From: Nostoc flagelliforme FACHB-838
GTDB taxonomy: Bacteria > Cyanobacteriota > Cyanobacteriia > Cyanobacteriales > Nostocaceae
Assembly (NCBI RefSeq): GCF_014698065.1
Contig: NZ_JACJSI010000010.1
Coordinates: 92,902-156,901 of the forward strand
Direction of reading: 5' to 3'
Length of the DNA stretch: 64,000 bases
In this document: piece after piece, positions 42,254 through 50,999 of the stretch
How positions within the stretch are numbered: position 1 is the first letter of the stretch
Layout of the letters: each line of letters starts with the position of its first letter
Program-made: the position numbers and the translations under genes
The notes under the pieces: model-generated
The model's database searches: none
Seen by the model: only the letters and a program-made list of their open reading frames with translations
Told to the model about the DNA's origin: nothing

Positions 42254-43201
42254 ATGGCCAATCTAAAAGCAATACGCGATCGCATTCAGTCGGTCAAAAA
42301 CACCAAAAAAATCACAGAAGCCATGCGTCTCGTAGCTGCGGCTAGAGTGCGCCGGGCGCAAGAACAAGTGCTAGCAACTCGCCCCTTTGCTGATCGCTTG
42401 GCACAAGTATTGTATGGTTTGCAAAGCCGTCTACGGTTTGAAGAAGCAAACCTACCACTGCTGAGAAAAAGAGAAGTTAAGTCAGTCGGGTTATTGGTAA
42501 TTTCAGGCGATCGCGGTCTATGCGGCGGCTACAATAATAACGTTATCCGTCGCGCAGAAAACCGCGCCAAAGAAATCAAGGCAGAAGGTTTAAACTATCA
42601 ATTTGTACTCGTCGGACGCAAAGCTACTCAGTACTTTCAACGCCGCGATCAGCCAATTGATGCCACTTACAGCGGCTTAGAGCAAATTCCCACCGCAGCG
42701 GAAGCCAATCAGATTGCCGATCAACTACTTTCCTTGTTCCTTTCGGAAGAAGTTGACCGCATCGAATTAATCTATACTAGATTCCTTTCCTTAGTTAGCT
42801 CCCGTCCTGTGATTCAAACCCTACTGCCCCTCGATCCGCAAGGTCTAGAAGTAGGCGATGATGAAATCTTCCGCTTGACAACCCGTGGCGGTAAATTTGA
42901 AGTCGAACGGGAAAAAGTGGCTAGCCAAGTTCGCCCGTTGGCTCCTGACATGATTTTTGAGCAAGATCCAGTGCAGATTCTTGATTCTTTGTTGCCCCTC
43001 TATCTAAGTAACCAGTTATTGCGGGCATTGCAAGAATCGGCAGCTAGTGAACTAGCAGCGCGAATGACAGCCATGAGTAATGCCAGTGAAAATGCCGGTG
43101 AATTGATTAACACCCTTACACTGTCTTACAACAAAGCCCGACAAGCTGCAATTACCCAAGAACTCCTTGAGGTTGTTGGTGGTGCTGAAGCACTAACTTA
43201 G
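42254..43201 (+). CDS. ATP synthase subunit gamma
   Basis: The 315 residues begin [20 protein letters not shown] and end with the coiled coil that rotates in F1 ([25 protein letters not shown]). It has the insert typical of photosynthetic gamma chains but no plant-like regulatory cysteine pair that I can see. It rotates inside the alpha3beta3 head and couples c-ring movement to catalysis. Named atpC in many cyanobacterial annotations and atpG elsewhere. Confidence 0.96.
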   Translation: MANLKAIRDRIQSVKNTKKITEAMRLVAAARVRRAQEQVLATRPFADRLAQVLYGLQSRLRFEEANLPLLRKREVKSVGLLVISGDRGLCGGYNNNVIRRAENRAKEIKAEGLNYQFVLVGRKATQYFQRRDQPIDATYSGLEQIPTAAEANQIADQLLSLFLSEEVDRIELIYTRFLSLVSSRPVIQTLLPLDPQGLEVGDDEIFRLTTRGGKFEVEREKVASQVRPLAPDMIFEQDPVQILDSLLPLYLSNQLLRALQESAASELAARMTAMSNASENAGELINTLTLSYNKARQAAITQELLEVVGGAEALT

Positions 43202-43227
43202 AAAAATACTTGTTGTATGATGATGGC

Positions 43228-43275
43228 AATAGCCAATTGCTAATGGTTTTAAAATTAGCGATTGGCTATTTTGAG
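43228..43275 (+). terminator. Terminator of the atp cluster
   Basis: A 17-bp stem (AATAGCCAATTGCTAAT with ATTAGCGATTGGCTATT, one G-T pair) around a nine-base loop, followed by TTGAG. It starts 27 bases after the gamma stop. Confidence 0.78.
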
Positions 43276-43369
43276 TAATTAGAGCTATACATCCTAACTT
43301 GATTATTAATTACGAATTACGAATTACGAATTCAAGAATTGCGTACTATAATTGAAATATGAAGCGCAT

Positions 43370-43756
43370 GGGTCCGTCACGGTTTCGACAGGTTGGCGAA
43401 CGCTGCTCTGTGATTCAGGTCGAGAGTGAGTCTCCTCTCGGAAATCAAAGGCTCAAACAAAAAGTAAATGCGAATAACATCGTTAGCTTTGCTCGTAAGC
43501 CTGCCTTAGCAGTTGCCTAAAAACCTCTTATAGGTTCGAGCGTCTTTAGTTTGACTCCGTTAAGGACTGAAGACCAACCCCCAACGGATGCTCTAGTAAG
43601 CGTTCTCTGGTTGGCTTACTAGCTAAGATTAAATCAGAGCATCCTACGTTCGGGATAATGAACGATCCCCGCCTTGAGGGTCAGAAAGGCTAAACCTGTG
43701 AATGAGCGGGGGGTCAATACCCAATTTGGACAGCAGTTCGACTCTGCTCGGATCCA
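43370..43756 (+). ncRNA. ssrA: tmRNA
   Basis: Single-piece tmRNA. 5' end GGGTCCGTCACGGTTTCGAC, 3' end with T-arm GCAGTTCGACTCTGC and acceptor CGGATCC; GGGTCCG pairs with CGGATCC (one G-T). CCA is not encoded. The resume codon is GCG at 43470; the tag reads ANNIVSFARKPALAVA with TAA at 43518-43520. It frees stalled ribosomes and tags the broken protein for degradation. Confidence 0.96.
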
Positions 43757-43771
43757 CTAAAAATAAGTAAC

Positions 43772-43811
43772 AAATCCACCAAACAGTAAAATGTTTGGTG
43801 GATTTTGTTTT
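43772..43811 (+). terminator. Terminator of ssrA
   Basis: A perfect 14-bp stem, AAATCCACCAAACA with TGTTTGGTGGATTT, a six-base loop and TGTTTTA after it. Confidence 0.88.
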
Positions 43812-44217
43812 ATCTAAGAGACTTCCAGTAAAAAAAATATCCCATCCCTGCGGCAATACGCATGGGTTAGCGTCAACAATCTTAACCTGTGTAGGTTGGG
43901 GAGCCACTGCGCCATTGCAGTTTCCCGACTTGTTCGCGTAGCGTCTCCCCTTGGGAGAAGCAAGTGGCGTTTGAGGAACGAAACCCAAGATTTCCTGTGC
44001 TTTGTTGGGTTGCGCTTTGCTTAACCCAACCTACAATAATTTTTCTTAACTGAACTGTATTGCTCCCCACGGGTTTTGCATTTTTAACTCGGAATCGGTT
44101 TTGGGGTAAGGGTTAAAGGGTAAGGGTTAAAGGTTTTTTCCCCTTTCCCTTTCCCCAAAACCCGAGAAGTATTGCTTGCGCCCCTACAAATCTAGAATCT
44201 TCTTTAATACTTTTCAA
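43812..44217. repeat. Repeat-bearing spacer downstream of ssrA
   Basis: 43818-43847 resembles the left end of the MITE-like element at 57724. TGTAGGTTGGG near 43891 and CCCAACCTACA near 44025 are inverted. Purine/pyrimidine tracts near 44095-44165 form a further inverted pair. No coding region is credible. Confidence 0.5.
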
Positions 44218-44676
44218 TCAGCTAATTATCTGTTCTTGGGGTTGCTTACGTGCGCTTCCAAACCTCCTTCCCCTTTTTTTTAGTACCCGTCTTAATCGAT
44301 CTGCACTCAAGTTAACTTGACGCTCAGATGCCAGTTTTTTTGCTAATTGTTTAGAGTTATAAGTCTGTGGCTCTTGAGCTAAACAATTTTCTAGATAAAC
44401 TAAATCTGATTCCGAATATCGGGGTTTTCCTCCTCGACCAGGAGCATCCCACAAACCTACTAAACCCACCTTTTCCCAGCGATGAAGGGTTTGACGTACT
44501 GTTGAAATTGCCCAGTTCAAACCTTGAGCAATTTGCTCATTTTTTAAGCCGCGATTATTCAGCAGTAAAACTTGAGCGCGATCCTTAGTACGTTGAGGAA
44601 CATCCTTGGCTTTTCTTAACTCTTCTAGAGTCAGCTTTTCTTCTTCTGTGAGAAAGACTTTTAATCGGCATCCCAT
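44218..44676 (-). pseudogene. IS630-family transposase N-terminal remnant
   Basis: The 152 residues contain a helix-turn-helix unit (RAQVLLLNNRGLKNEQIAQG...STVRQTLHRWEKVGLVGL), GLWDAPGRGGKPRYS and a second HTH with RLRRVLKKRGRRFGSARK. This is the DNA-binding half of IS630/Tc1-like transposases. The DDE catalytic half should follow but the downstream sequence is unrelated. No terminal inverted repeats were seen. It is a dead transposase piece or a stand-alone DNA-binding protein. Confidence 0.75.
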
Positions 44677-45619
44677 AAATAATAACCTTTTATACAGTCA
44701 GTCCCTTCTCTGCGAGACGCTACGCAAACGGGGAACTCAAAACTACACCATTAGCTTGTTGGACAAATTCATTAGATAGCCAGCAAGTTTTGCTTATAGC
44801 TATGACAACGATAATTTGTTGGCGTTGTCCTGATTAATATCTGAAGTCGATAATAAAGGACTGTATCATTAAAATTCTTAGATTATTCGTAGGCTTACGG
44901 AGATTTATCGAAACTTTAAAAACGATTTTTACTCTATCTTGCACTTGTATGAGCAGAAAAAGATATACAAGCCTAGTTCTTTTTATCAAAACCATCTCAG
45001 AAAATCTGATTTGATTATCTCCAAAAAAGTATCTATTTTTTCAACTTTACATAAACTTTATATTTAACCTAACAATATCCTTGGTTGAGACAAAAATATA
45101 TTTAATACCCATTAGAAAAATAATATCGACAGCATACTTGATGACTCTTAAAAAGTAAGGAAAACTTTTCCTACCTTTCCTACTTTTCCTACCTTTCCTA
45201 CTTATTTGTAATAGTACACCTAGATAAAACTAATTTTTTCTACTTGATATCTAGATACATTGGTTGCTGTTAAAATTTATTCTATGACTAGAGAGATTAA
45301 CACAAATAATTTATGATTACTATATTAAATAACAATAAATTATTGATTAAATCATGTTTATTTGATAAAAATTATGATGGTAATGATATTTTTGAATTAA
45401 GATAAAATAAGATATATAGCCAAATTAAATACTCAGTAAAGTTTTCAGAATAAATTAATATTGAGTAGATTTTATGAGACATATTTTTTGCTAAAAAACA
45501 GCAATAATTGATACAAGTTAAATTTTGCAAAAACTGATATTCATTACAACTTCAACAATAAATAATAGAGACAATGGGGGCAGAAGAAAAACCTGTTAAT
45601 TTGCGCTCGGAGACGAATA
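44677..45619. other. AT-rich regulatory region upstream of flv3
   Basis: No gene over 940 bases. TTTTCCTACCTTTCCTAC is repeated in direct tandem (about 45169-45204) and is preceded by AAAAGTAAGGAAAA, which is partly complementary. It is a likely long leader or promoter for flv3-flv1. No consensus NtcA box (GTA-N8-TAC) was found by eye. Confidence 0.5.
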
Positions 45620-47359
45620 ATGGTAGCGATGTCTACGACCGGCAATGCCCACACAGAGAACGTTCAGCATCGGTTAACTATACAAACTGTAGAAATTGCC
45701 CCTAATACAACAGCGATTCGCTCTCTTGATTGGGATCGCGATCGCTTCGATATCGAATTCGGACTGCAAAACGGCACAACCTACAATTCCTATCTAATTA
45801 GGGGTGAACAAACAGTTTTGATTGATACTTCTCACCAGAAGTTTCGCGATCTGTATTTAGAGACTCTAAAAGGTCTTGTTAACCCCAAAACAATTGATTA
45901 CATAATTGTCAGCCACACAGAGCCAGACCATAGCGGCTTGGTGGAAGATGTTCTTCAGTTAGCTCCTAGAGCTACCGTTTTAGCATCAAAAGTTGCGCTT
46001 CAGTTTTTAGAAGGTTTGGTACACGATCCATTTTCTAAGCGAGTTGTCAAAACCGGCGATCGCATAGATATCGGCAAAGGACACGAAATGGAATTCGTGA
46101 GTGCGCCTAACCTGCACTGGCCAGATACAATCTTTAGCTTTGACCGCAAAACCCAAATTCTCTACACCTGTGATGCTTTTGGGATGCATTTTTGTGACGA
46201 TCGCACCTTCGACGAAGATTTAGAAGCGATCGAAGCTGACTTTAGATTTTACTACGACTGCTTGATGGGCCCTAACGCTCGTTCGCTGCTGAATGCGATG
46301 AAGCGGATGGGTGATCTTGGGAAGATTAATATTATCGCCAACGGTCACGGCCCTTTATTATACCACCATTTAGATGTTTTAACCGGGTGCTACGAAAATT
46401 GGAGCCAAAAACAAGCTAAAGCAGAAACAACAGTTGGCTTGTTTTTTGTCTCAGATTATGGGTATGGCGAACGCCTTGGTCACGCCATTGCCGAAGGTAT
46501 ACTGAAAACTGGCATTGGGGTAGAAGTACTGGATCTGAGTACTGCTGAGAGCCAAGAAATTCAAGAACTAGCCGGGAGAGCAGCTGGCATTATTATTGGT
46601 ATGCCCCCGACTACTTCTGCCGCCGCCCAAGCTAGTATCAGTTCAGTGTTAGCTGTCGCCAAGAACAAGCAATTGATTGGGCTGTTTGAATGTTACGGTG
46701 GGGATGATGAACCCATTGATACACTCCGCAGACAATTTCTCAACTCTGGCATCAAAGAAGCTTTCCCACCTATTCGGATTAAAGAGGTTCCAACCGCATC
46801 AACATTCCAGTTGTGTGAAGAAGCGGGTAAAGACATCGGACAATTGCTGGTGCGCGATCGCAACATCAAGCAAATCAAGTCCCTTGATGTCAACATGGAA
46901 AAGGCATTGGGTCGGATTAGCAGTGGGCTGTATATAGTCACTACTAAAAAAGATAATGCCTCAAGTGCAATGCTGGCATCCTGGGTAACGCAAGCGAGTT
47001 TGCAACCATTAGGATTAACAATTGCCGTTGCTAAAGACCGCGCCATTGATTCCTTAATGCAAATAGGCGATCGCTTCGTCCTCAACGTTTTGGAAGAAGG
47101 CAATTATCAAGAACTCAAAAAACACTTTCTCAAGCGCTTGCATCCTGGTGCTGATCGCTTTGCTGGGGTAAAAACTCAAACCGCGAAAAACGGTTCCCCA
47201 ATTCTAACTGATGCTCTGGCATACATGGAATGTGAAATCCAGAGCAGCATGGAATGCAGCGACCACTGGATTTTATATTGCACCGTCCAAGAAGGTCGTG
47301 TTTCCAAAAACGATGGATTGACAGCCGTTCGCCATCGCAAAGTAGGTAATTACTACTAA
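45620..47359 (+). CDS. flv3: Flavodiiron protein Flv3-type
   Basis: The 579 residues form three domains: metallo-beta-lactamase-like with intact diiron ligands (SHTEPDHSG, with NLHWPDT and NGHGPLL further on), a flavodoxin domain from about 270 (VGLFFVSDYGYGERLGHA), and a C-terminal flavin-reductase domain (SSGLYIVTTKKDNASSAMLASWV) seen only in photosynthetic organisms. It reduces O2 to water using NAD(P)H or ferredoxin. With HxExDH present it is the catalytic Flv3 type. Tandem with an Flv1-type gene, it probably forms the heterocyst-type Flv1B/3B pair (inference). Confidence 0.92.
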   Translation: MVAMSTTGNAHTENVQHRLTIQTVEIAPNTTAIRSLDWDRDRFDIEFGLQNGTTYNSYLIRGEQTVLIDTSHQKFRDLYLETLKGLVNPKTIDYIIVSHTEPDHSGLVEDVLQLAPRATVLASKVALQFLEGLVHDPFSKRVVKTGDRIDIGKGHEMEFVSAPNLHWPDTIFSFDRKTQILYTCDAFGMHFCDDRTFDEDLEAIEADFRFYYDCLMGPNARSLLNAMKRMGDLGKINIIANGHGPLLYHHLDVLTGCYENWSQKQAKAETTVGLFFVSDYGYGERLGHAIAEGILKTGIGVEVLDLSTAESQEIQELAGRAAGIIIGMPPTTSAAAQASISSVLAVAKNKQLIGLFECYGGDDEPIDTLRRQFLNSGIKEAFPPIRIKEVPTASTFQLCEEAGKDIGQLLVRDRNIKQIKSLDVNMEKALGRISSGLYIVTTKKDNASSAMLASWVTQASLQPLGLTIAVAKDRAIDSLMQIGDRFVLNVLEEGNYQELKKHFLKRLHPGADRFAGVKTQTAKNGSPILTDALAYMECEIQSSMECSDHWILYCTVQEGRVSKNDGLTAVRHRKVGNYY

Positions 47360-47478
47360 GAAAGAGTGAAAAGGTAACAGGTGACAGGGGACAGAAAAGA
47401 AAACTATCCCCTGTTTCCTATGATCCATACCTATAACCTAATTCCCTATTCCCTATTCCCCAACTTTACCCAACAGCT

Positions 47479-49191
47479 ATGACCAATTCCAAGCCACGCG
47501 ACGTACAAGTTTTACCAATTGCTACAAATACTAAGGCGATCAAAGCACGTAGTTGGTCACGTCTGCGGTTTGAAATTGAATACGCACTTGAAAGAGGTAC
47601 TACCTCCAATTGCTATTTAATTGAAGCTGATAAAACCGCACTTCTTGATCCACCGCCAGAAAGCTTTACCGAAATTTATTTAGAGGCGTTGCGGCAGACT
47701 TTAGATTTGCAAAGTTTGGATTATATAATCCTGGGTCATTTTAGTCCCAACCGAGTTGCCACCCTCAAAGCAATTTTAGAACTAGCACCACAGGTAACTT
47801 TTGTCTGTTCTCTTCCCGGTGCGAACAATTTGCGTGCTGCTTTCTTAGAGCAAGATTTAAATGTCTTGGTGATGCGGGGGAAAGAAACTCTGGATTTAGG
47901 CAAGGGTCATGTTTTAAAATTCTTACCCACTCCCAGCCCGCGTTGGCCGGAAGGGCTTTGTACCTACGATCAGCAAACCCAAATTCTCTACACAGATAAG
48001 TTATTTGCAACTCATCTCTGTGGTGATGAACTGTTTGATGATAACTGGGAAGCGCTTAAAGAAGACCAGCGTTATTACTTTAACTGCCTGATGGCTCCCC
48101 AAATTCCTCATGTGCAAGCAGCTTTGGAGAAAATATCAGATTTGCAGGTGAGAATGTATGCTGTGGGTCACGGCCCATTGGTACGCACCAGCTTAATCGA
48201 ACTCACCAAAGCTTATGGAGAGTGGAGCCGTTCTCACAACGATCGCGAGATTTCCGTTGCCCTACTTTACGCTTCAGCTTACGGCAATACGGCGACTTTA
48301 GCACAAGCGATCGCTCTGGGATTAACTAAAGGTGGAGTTGCAGTCAAATCAATTAACTGCGAATTTGCTACCCCTGATGAAATTCGCATCAACCTAGCAC
48401 AGTCAGAGGGTTTTATCATTGGTTCTCCTACCATCGGTGGTCATGCGCCAACTCCTATTCATACTGCTTTAGGGATTGTGCTATCAAGCGGTGACAACAG
48501 CAAACTCGCTGGAGTCTTTGGTTCTTATGGCTGGAGTGGCGAAGCCTTTGACTTAATTGAAGGTAAACTCCGGGATGCTGGATATCGCTTTGGTTTTGAC
48601 ACCCTGAAGGTGAAGTTTAAACCTGATGATGTCACTCTCAAGTTCTGTGAAGAACTAGGTACAGATTTTGCCCAAGCACTGAAAAAGGCTAAAAAGGTAC
48701 GCGTACCACAACAAGCGGCTACTCCAGTAGAACAGGCTGTTGGCCGGATCGTTGGTTCCGTCTGCGTGGTGACAGCTAAACAAGGTGAAGTTTCTACCGC
48801 AATGTTAGGCGCTTGGGTTTCTCAAGCCACCTTCAACCCACCCGGATTAACTGTTGCGATCGCCAAAGACCGAGCGATCGAATCTTTGATGTATCCAGGC
48901 GGTAAGTTTGCCTTAAATATTCTACCTGAAGGCAATCACCAAGATTACATGAAGCATTTCCGTAAATCTTTCGCACCTGGAGAAGATCGGTTTGCCAACT
49001 TTAGTACAGCAGTTGCAGATAACGGTTGTACCGTCCTCACCGACGCACTAGCATATTTAGAATGTTCAGTCAACCAACGTCTAGAATGTGGCGACCATTG
49101 GGTTGTGTATGCAACTGTGGATGAAGGTAAATTACTCAAGCCTGATGCTGTGACTGCCATTAATCATCGCAAAACCGGCACACACTATTAA
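47479..49191 (+). CDS. flv1: Flavodiiron protein Flv1-type, changed diiron site
   Basis: The 570 residues have the same three domains as the upstream gene. At the diiron site the ligand motif is ILGHFSPNRVA instead of SHTEPDHSG, so the acidic and second His ligands are replaced, as known for Flv1-type partners. The flavodoxin part (VALLYASAYGNTATLAQAI) and reductase part (VGSVCVVTAKQGEVSTAMLGAWV) are intact. It acts with the Flv3 partner in O2 photoreduction or protection of nitrogenase in heterocysts. It follows after a 119-base gap with repeats. Confidence 0.92.
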   Translation: MTNSKPRDVQVLPIATNTKAIKARSWSRLRFEIEYALERGTTSNCYLIEADKTALLDPPPESFTEIYLEALRQTLDLQSLDYIILGHFSPNRVATLKAILELAPQVTFVCSLPGANNLRAAFLEQDLNVLVMRGKETLDLGKGHVLKFLPTPSPRWPEGLCTYDQQTQILYTDKLFATHLCGDELFDDNWEALKEDQRYYFNCLMAPQIPHVQAALEKISDLQVRMYAVGHGPLVRTSLIELTKAYGEWSRSHNDREISVALLYASAYGNTATLAQAIALGLTKGGVAVKSINCEFATPDEIRINLAQSEGFIIGSPTIGGHAPTPIHTALGIVLSSGDNSKLAGVFGSYGWSGEAFDLIEGKLRDAGYRFGFDTLKVKFKPDDVTLKFCEELGTDFAQALKKAKKVRVPQQAATPVEQAVGRIVGSVCVVTAKQGEVSTAMLGAWVSQATFNPPGLTVAIAKDRAIESLMYPGGKFALNILPEGNHQDYMKHFRKSFAPGEDRFANFSTAVADNGCTVLTDALAYLECSVNQRLECGDHWVVYATVDEGKLLKPDAVTAINHRKTGTHY

Positions 49192-49273
49192 GTAGTGAGA
49201 AATTGAACTTAACGAAACCGCTTTAGCTTAAATATAGCCAAAGCGTTTTATGACAAAAATTTTCTTTTTTATT

Positions 49274-49306
49274 GTGGGATGGACAAGATGTCCGTCCCAC
49301 TTTTTT
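49274..49306 (+). terminator. Terminator of flv3-flv1
   Basis: An 11-bp stem, GTGGGATGGAC with GTCCGTCCCAC (one T-G pair), loop AAGAT and then TTTTTT. It lies 82 bases after the flv1 stop. Confidence 0.88.
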
Positions 49307-49310
49307 GTGG

Positions 49311-49480
49311 TTATACCAATTCTGTATGAAGATGCACAGAATATTAAACGAACCGCCCTTCGGGTTCACTAGTCGCTTACGGTGGGAAACCCGCCTACAG
49401 CGCTGGTTCACCAAGTACGCCAAGAGCGCCAAGAATAGAGAGTTACTCATTTAGTGCAGCTTCACATTAAATTGGTATTA
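49311..49480. repeat. 170-bp MITE-like element with TTATACCAATT ends
   Basis: Left end TTATACCAATTCTGTATGAAG, right end (reverse complement) TAATACCAATTTAATGTGAAG, both followed by a TGCAC core. The middle has GC-rich short repeats. No protein can be read from it. It looks like a non-autonomous insertion-sequence derivative. Confidence 0.65.
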
Positions 49481-49746
49481 ATCGACAAAAATTAAGGGAT
49501 TTTAGGCTGAAGTTTAAGAGGATGTTTTAAAAGTTCCGAAAGGTATAATTTTGCAGTTCTGCACTGGGTTAAGTGTAATGCAAAATAGTGGTTTAGTTAG
49601 TTTATCTATCTTTAGACAGATGTTTGAGCATTTTAAGTTTTAGATTACATACACTATACTTTTATGTTACAAAAACATCTATTGTTTTAAAAGGACTCCG
49701 AGAATACTCTGGTAGATTTCTGAAATGAGCAAGCACTGGCTAGGAA
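49481..49746. other. Spacer, no feature recognised
   Basis: AT-rich, between the MITE-like element and the next remnant. Nothing credible seen. Confidence 0.4.
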
Positions 49747-49824
49747 ATGTATCGCGTGCGATCGCTCAAAGCAGATGACGGAACCTCTATTGCTGGTATA
49801 TTGCGTAGCTTAGTCCAAGAGTAG
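49747..49824 (+). pseudogene. Possible N-terminal remnant of a GNAT acetyltransferase
   Basis: ATG followed by 24 codons, MYRVRSLKADDGTSIAGILRSL, then TAG. The first residues resemble the N-terminal strand and helix of GNAT proteins (xxxRxAxxxDxxxIAxILRSL). It is too short to fold and could be chance. Confidence 0.3.
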
Positions 49825-49831
49825 GAGCATC

Positions 49832-50980
49832 GTGTCCTGCGGCAAAATTATCATCGACCGAACACCAGAGTTATTAAGGAGTCAAAACCAAGTGAATCCC
49901 AATGAAAGCACCATTAACAAACCATCTTTAGAAATCAATGCTTCTCGTCAGTTTACTTCTTGGCTGTATGAGCAAAACCTGAGTTTGTCCTTCACTACCT
50001 ATCAAGCGGGGAAGTTATTTTTCATAGGCTTGCAACCAAACGGTGAATTATCTGTATTTGAACGTAGCTTTGAGCGATGCATGGGGTTGTATGCCAATGG
50101 CAGCAGCCTCTACATGAGTTCCCTATACCAACTGTGGCGATTTGAAAACATCATCCAACCCGGACAAAACCACCAAGGCTACGATGCTCTTTATTTGCCC
50201 CAGATGAGTTATGTGACGGGAGATTTGGATATTCACGACATCGCTTTGAGTAGAGCAGAAGAAAAAGATTTAGGATCACAAAAATTAGTATTTGTCAATA
50301 CCTTATTTAGCTGTTTGGGAACAGTCAGCGAAACCCACAGTTTCGTTCCCTTATGGCAACCAACCTTTATCAGCAAGCTAGCGGCGGAAGATCGATGTCA
50401 CCTGAATGGGTTGGCAATGCAACAAGGAAAACCTAAATATATCACCGCCGTTAGCCAGTCAGATGTAGCAGAAGGCTGGCGGGAGCATCGGGCAAATGGT
50501 GGCTGTGTCATTGACGTAGAAAGCAATGAAATCGTGTTGCAGGGGTTGTCTATGCCCCACTCCCCACGCTGGCATCAAGAAAAACTCTGGCTGCTCAACT
50601 CAGGTGCGGGAGAGTTTGGCTTTGTCGATTTAAAGCGGGGAGTATTTGAGCCAGTCGCCTTCTGTCCGGGATATCTGCGCGGTTGTACATTTCATGGCGA
50701 CTTTGCGGTAGTGGGAATTTCTCAACCCAGGCATAACAAGACCTTTAGCGGTTTGCCCCTAGACGAGAAATTGCAACAGAAAAACGTTGAGCCTCGCTGT
50801 GGGTTACTAGTGATTGACCTGAGAAGCGGCGATATTGTCCATTCCCTGCGAATAGAGGGGGTGGTACTGGAATTGTACGACGTGGTAGCACTTTTGGGGG
50901 TACGTCGTCCAATGGCGATCGGATTTCGCAGCGACGAAATTCGGCGGGTAGTGACGGTGGGATCGGATCAAAATTTATAA
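49832..50980 (+). CDS. TIGR03032-family protein, unknown function
   Basis: The 382 residues begin with GTG, with AGGAG at 49823-49827 close before it; a second GTG at 49892 also has an AAGGAG, so the start is uncertain. The sequence shows blade-like segments (SLYQLWRFENII, CHLNGLAMQQGKPKYITAVS, NGGCVIDVESNEIVLQGLSMPHSPRWHQEKLWLLNSGAGEFG) typical of TIGR03032/DUF4915 proteins, probably a beta-propeller. The family's function is unknown to me. No signal peptide is seen. Ends 19 bases before a broken FG-GAP gene. Confidence 0.75.
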   Translation: MSCGKIIIDRTPELLRSQNQVNPNESTINKPSLEINASRQFTSWLYEQNLSLSFTTYQAGKLFFIGLQPNGELSVFERSFERCMGLYANGSSLYMSSLYQLWRFENIIQPGQNHQGYDALYLPQMSYVTGDLDIHDIALSRAEEKDLGSQKLVFVNTLFSCLGTVSETHSFVPLWQPTFISKLAAEDRCHLNGLAMQQGKPKYITAVSQSDVAEGWREHRANGGCVIDVESNEIVLQGLSMPHSPRWHQEKLWLLNSGAGEFGFVDLKRGVFEPVAFCPGYLRGCTFHGDFAVVGISQPRHNKTFSGLPLDEKLQQKNVEPRCGLLVIDLRSGDIVHSLRIEGVVLELYDVVALLGVRRPMAIGFRSDEIRRVVTVGSDQNL

Positions 50981-50999
50981 TTTAGAGGAATCAATAATA

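Noticed and set aside
43644..43988. Minus-strand frame over the end of tmRNA
   Set aside because: Overlaps the ssrA acceptor and terminator and has no protein features.
44218..44676. Complete IS630 element
   Set aside because: No catalytic half downstream and no terminal inverted repeats found.
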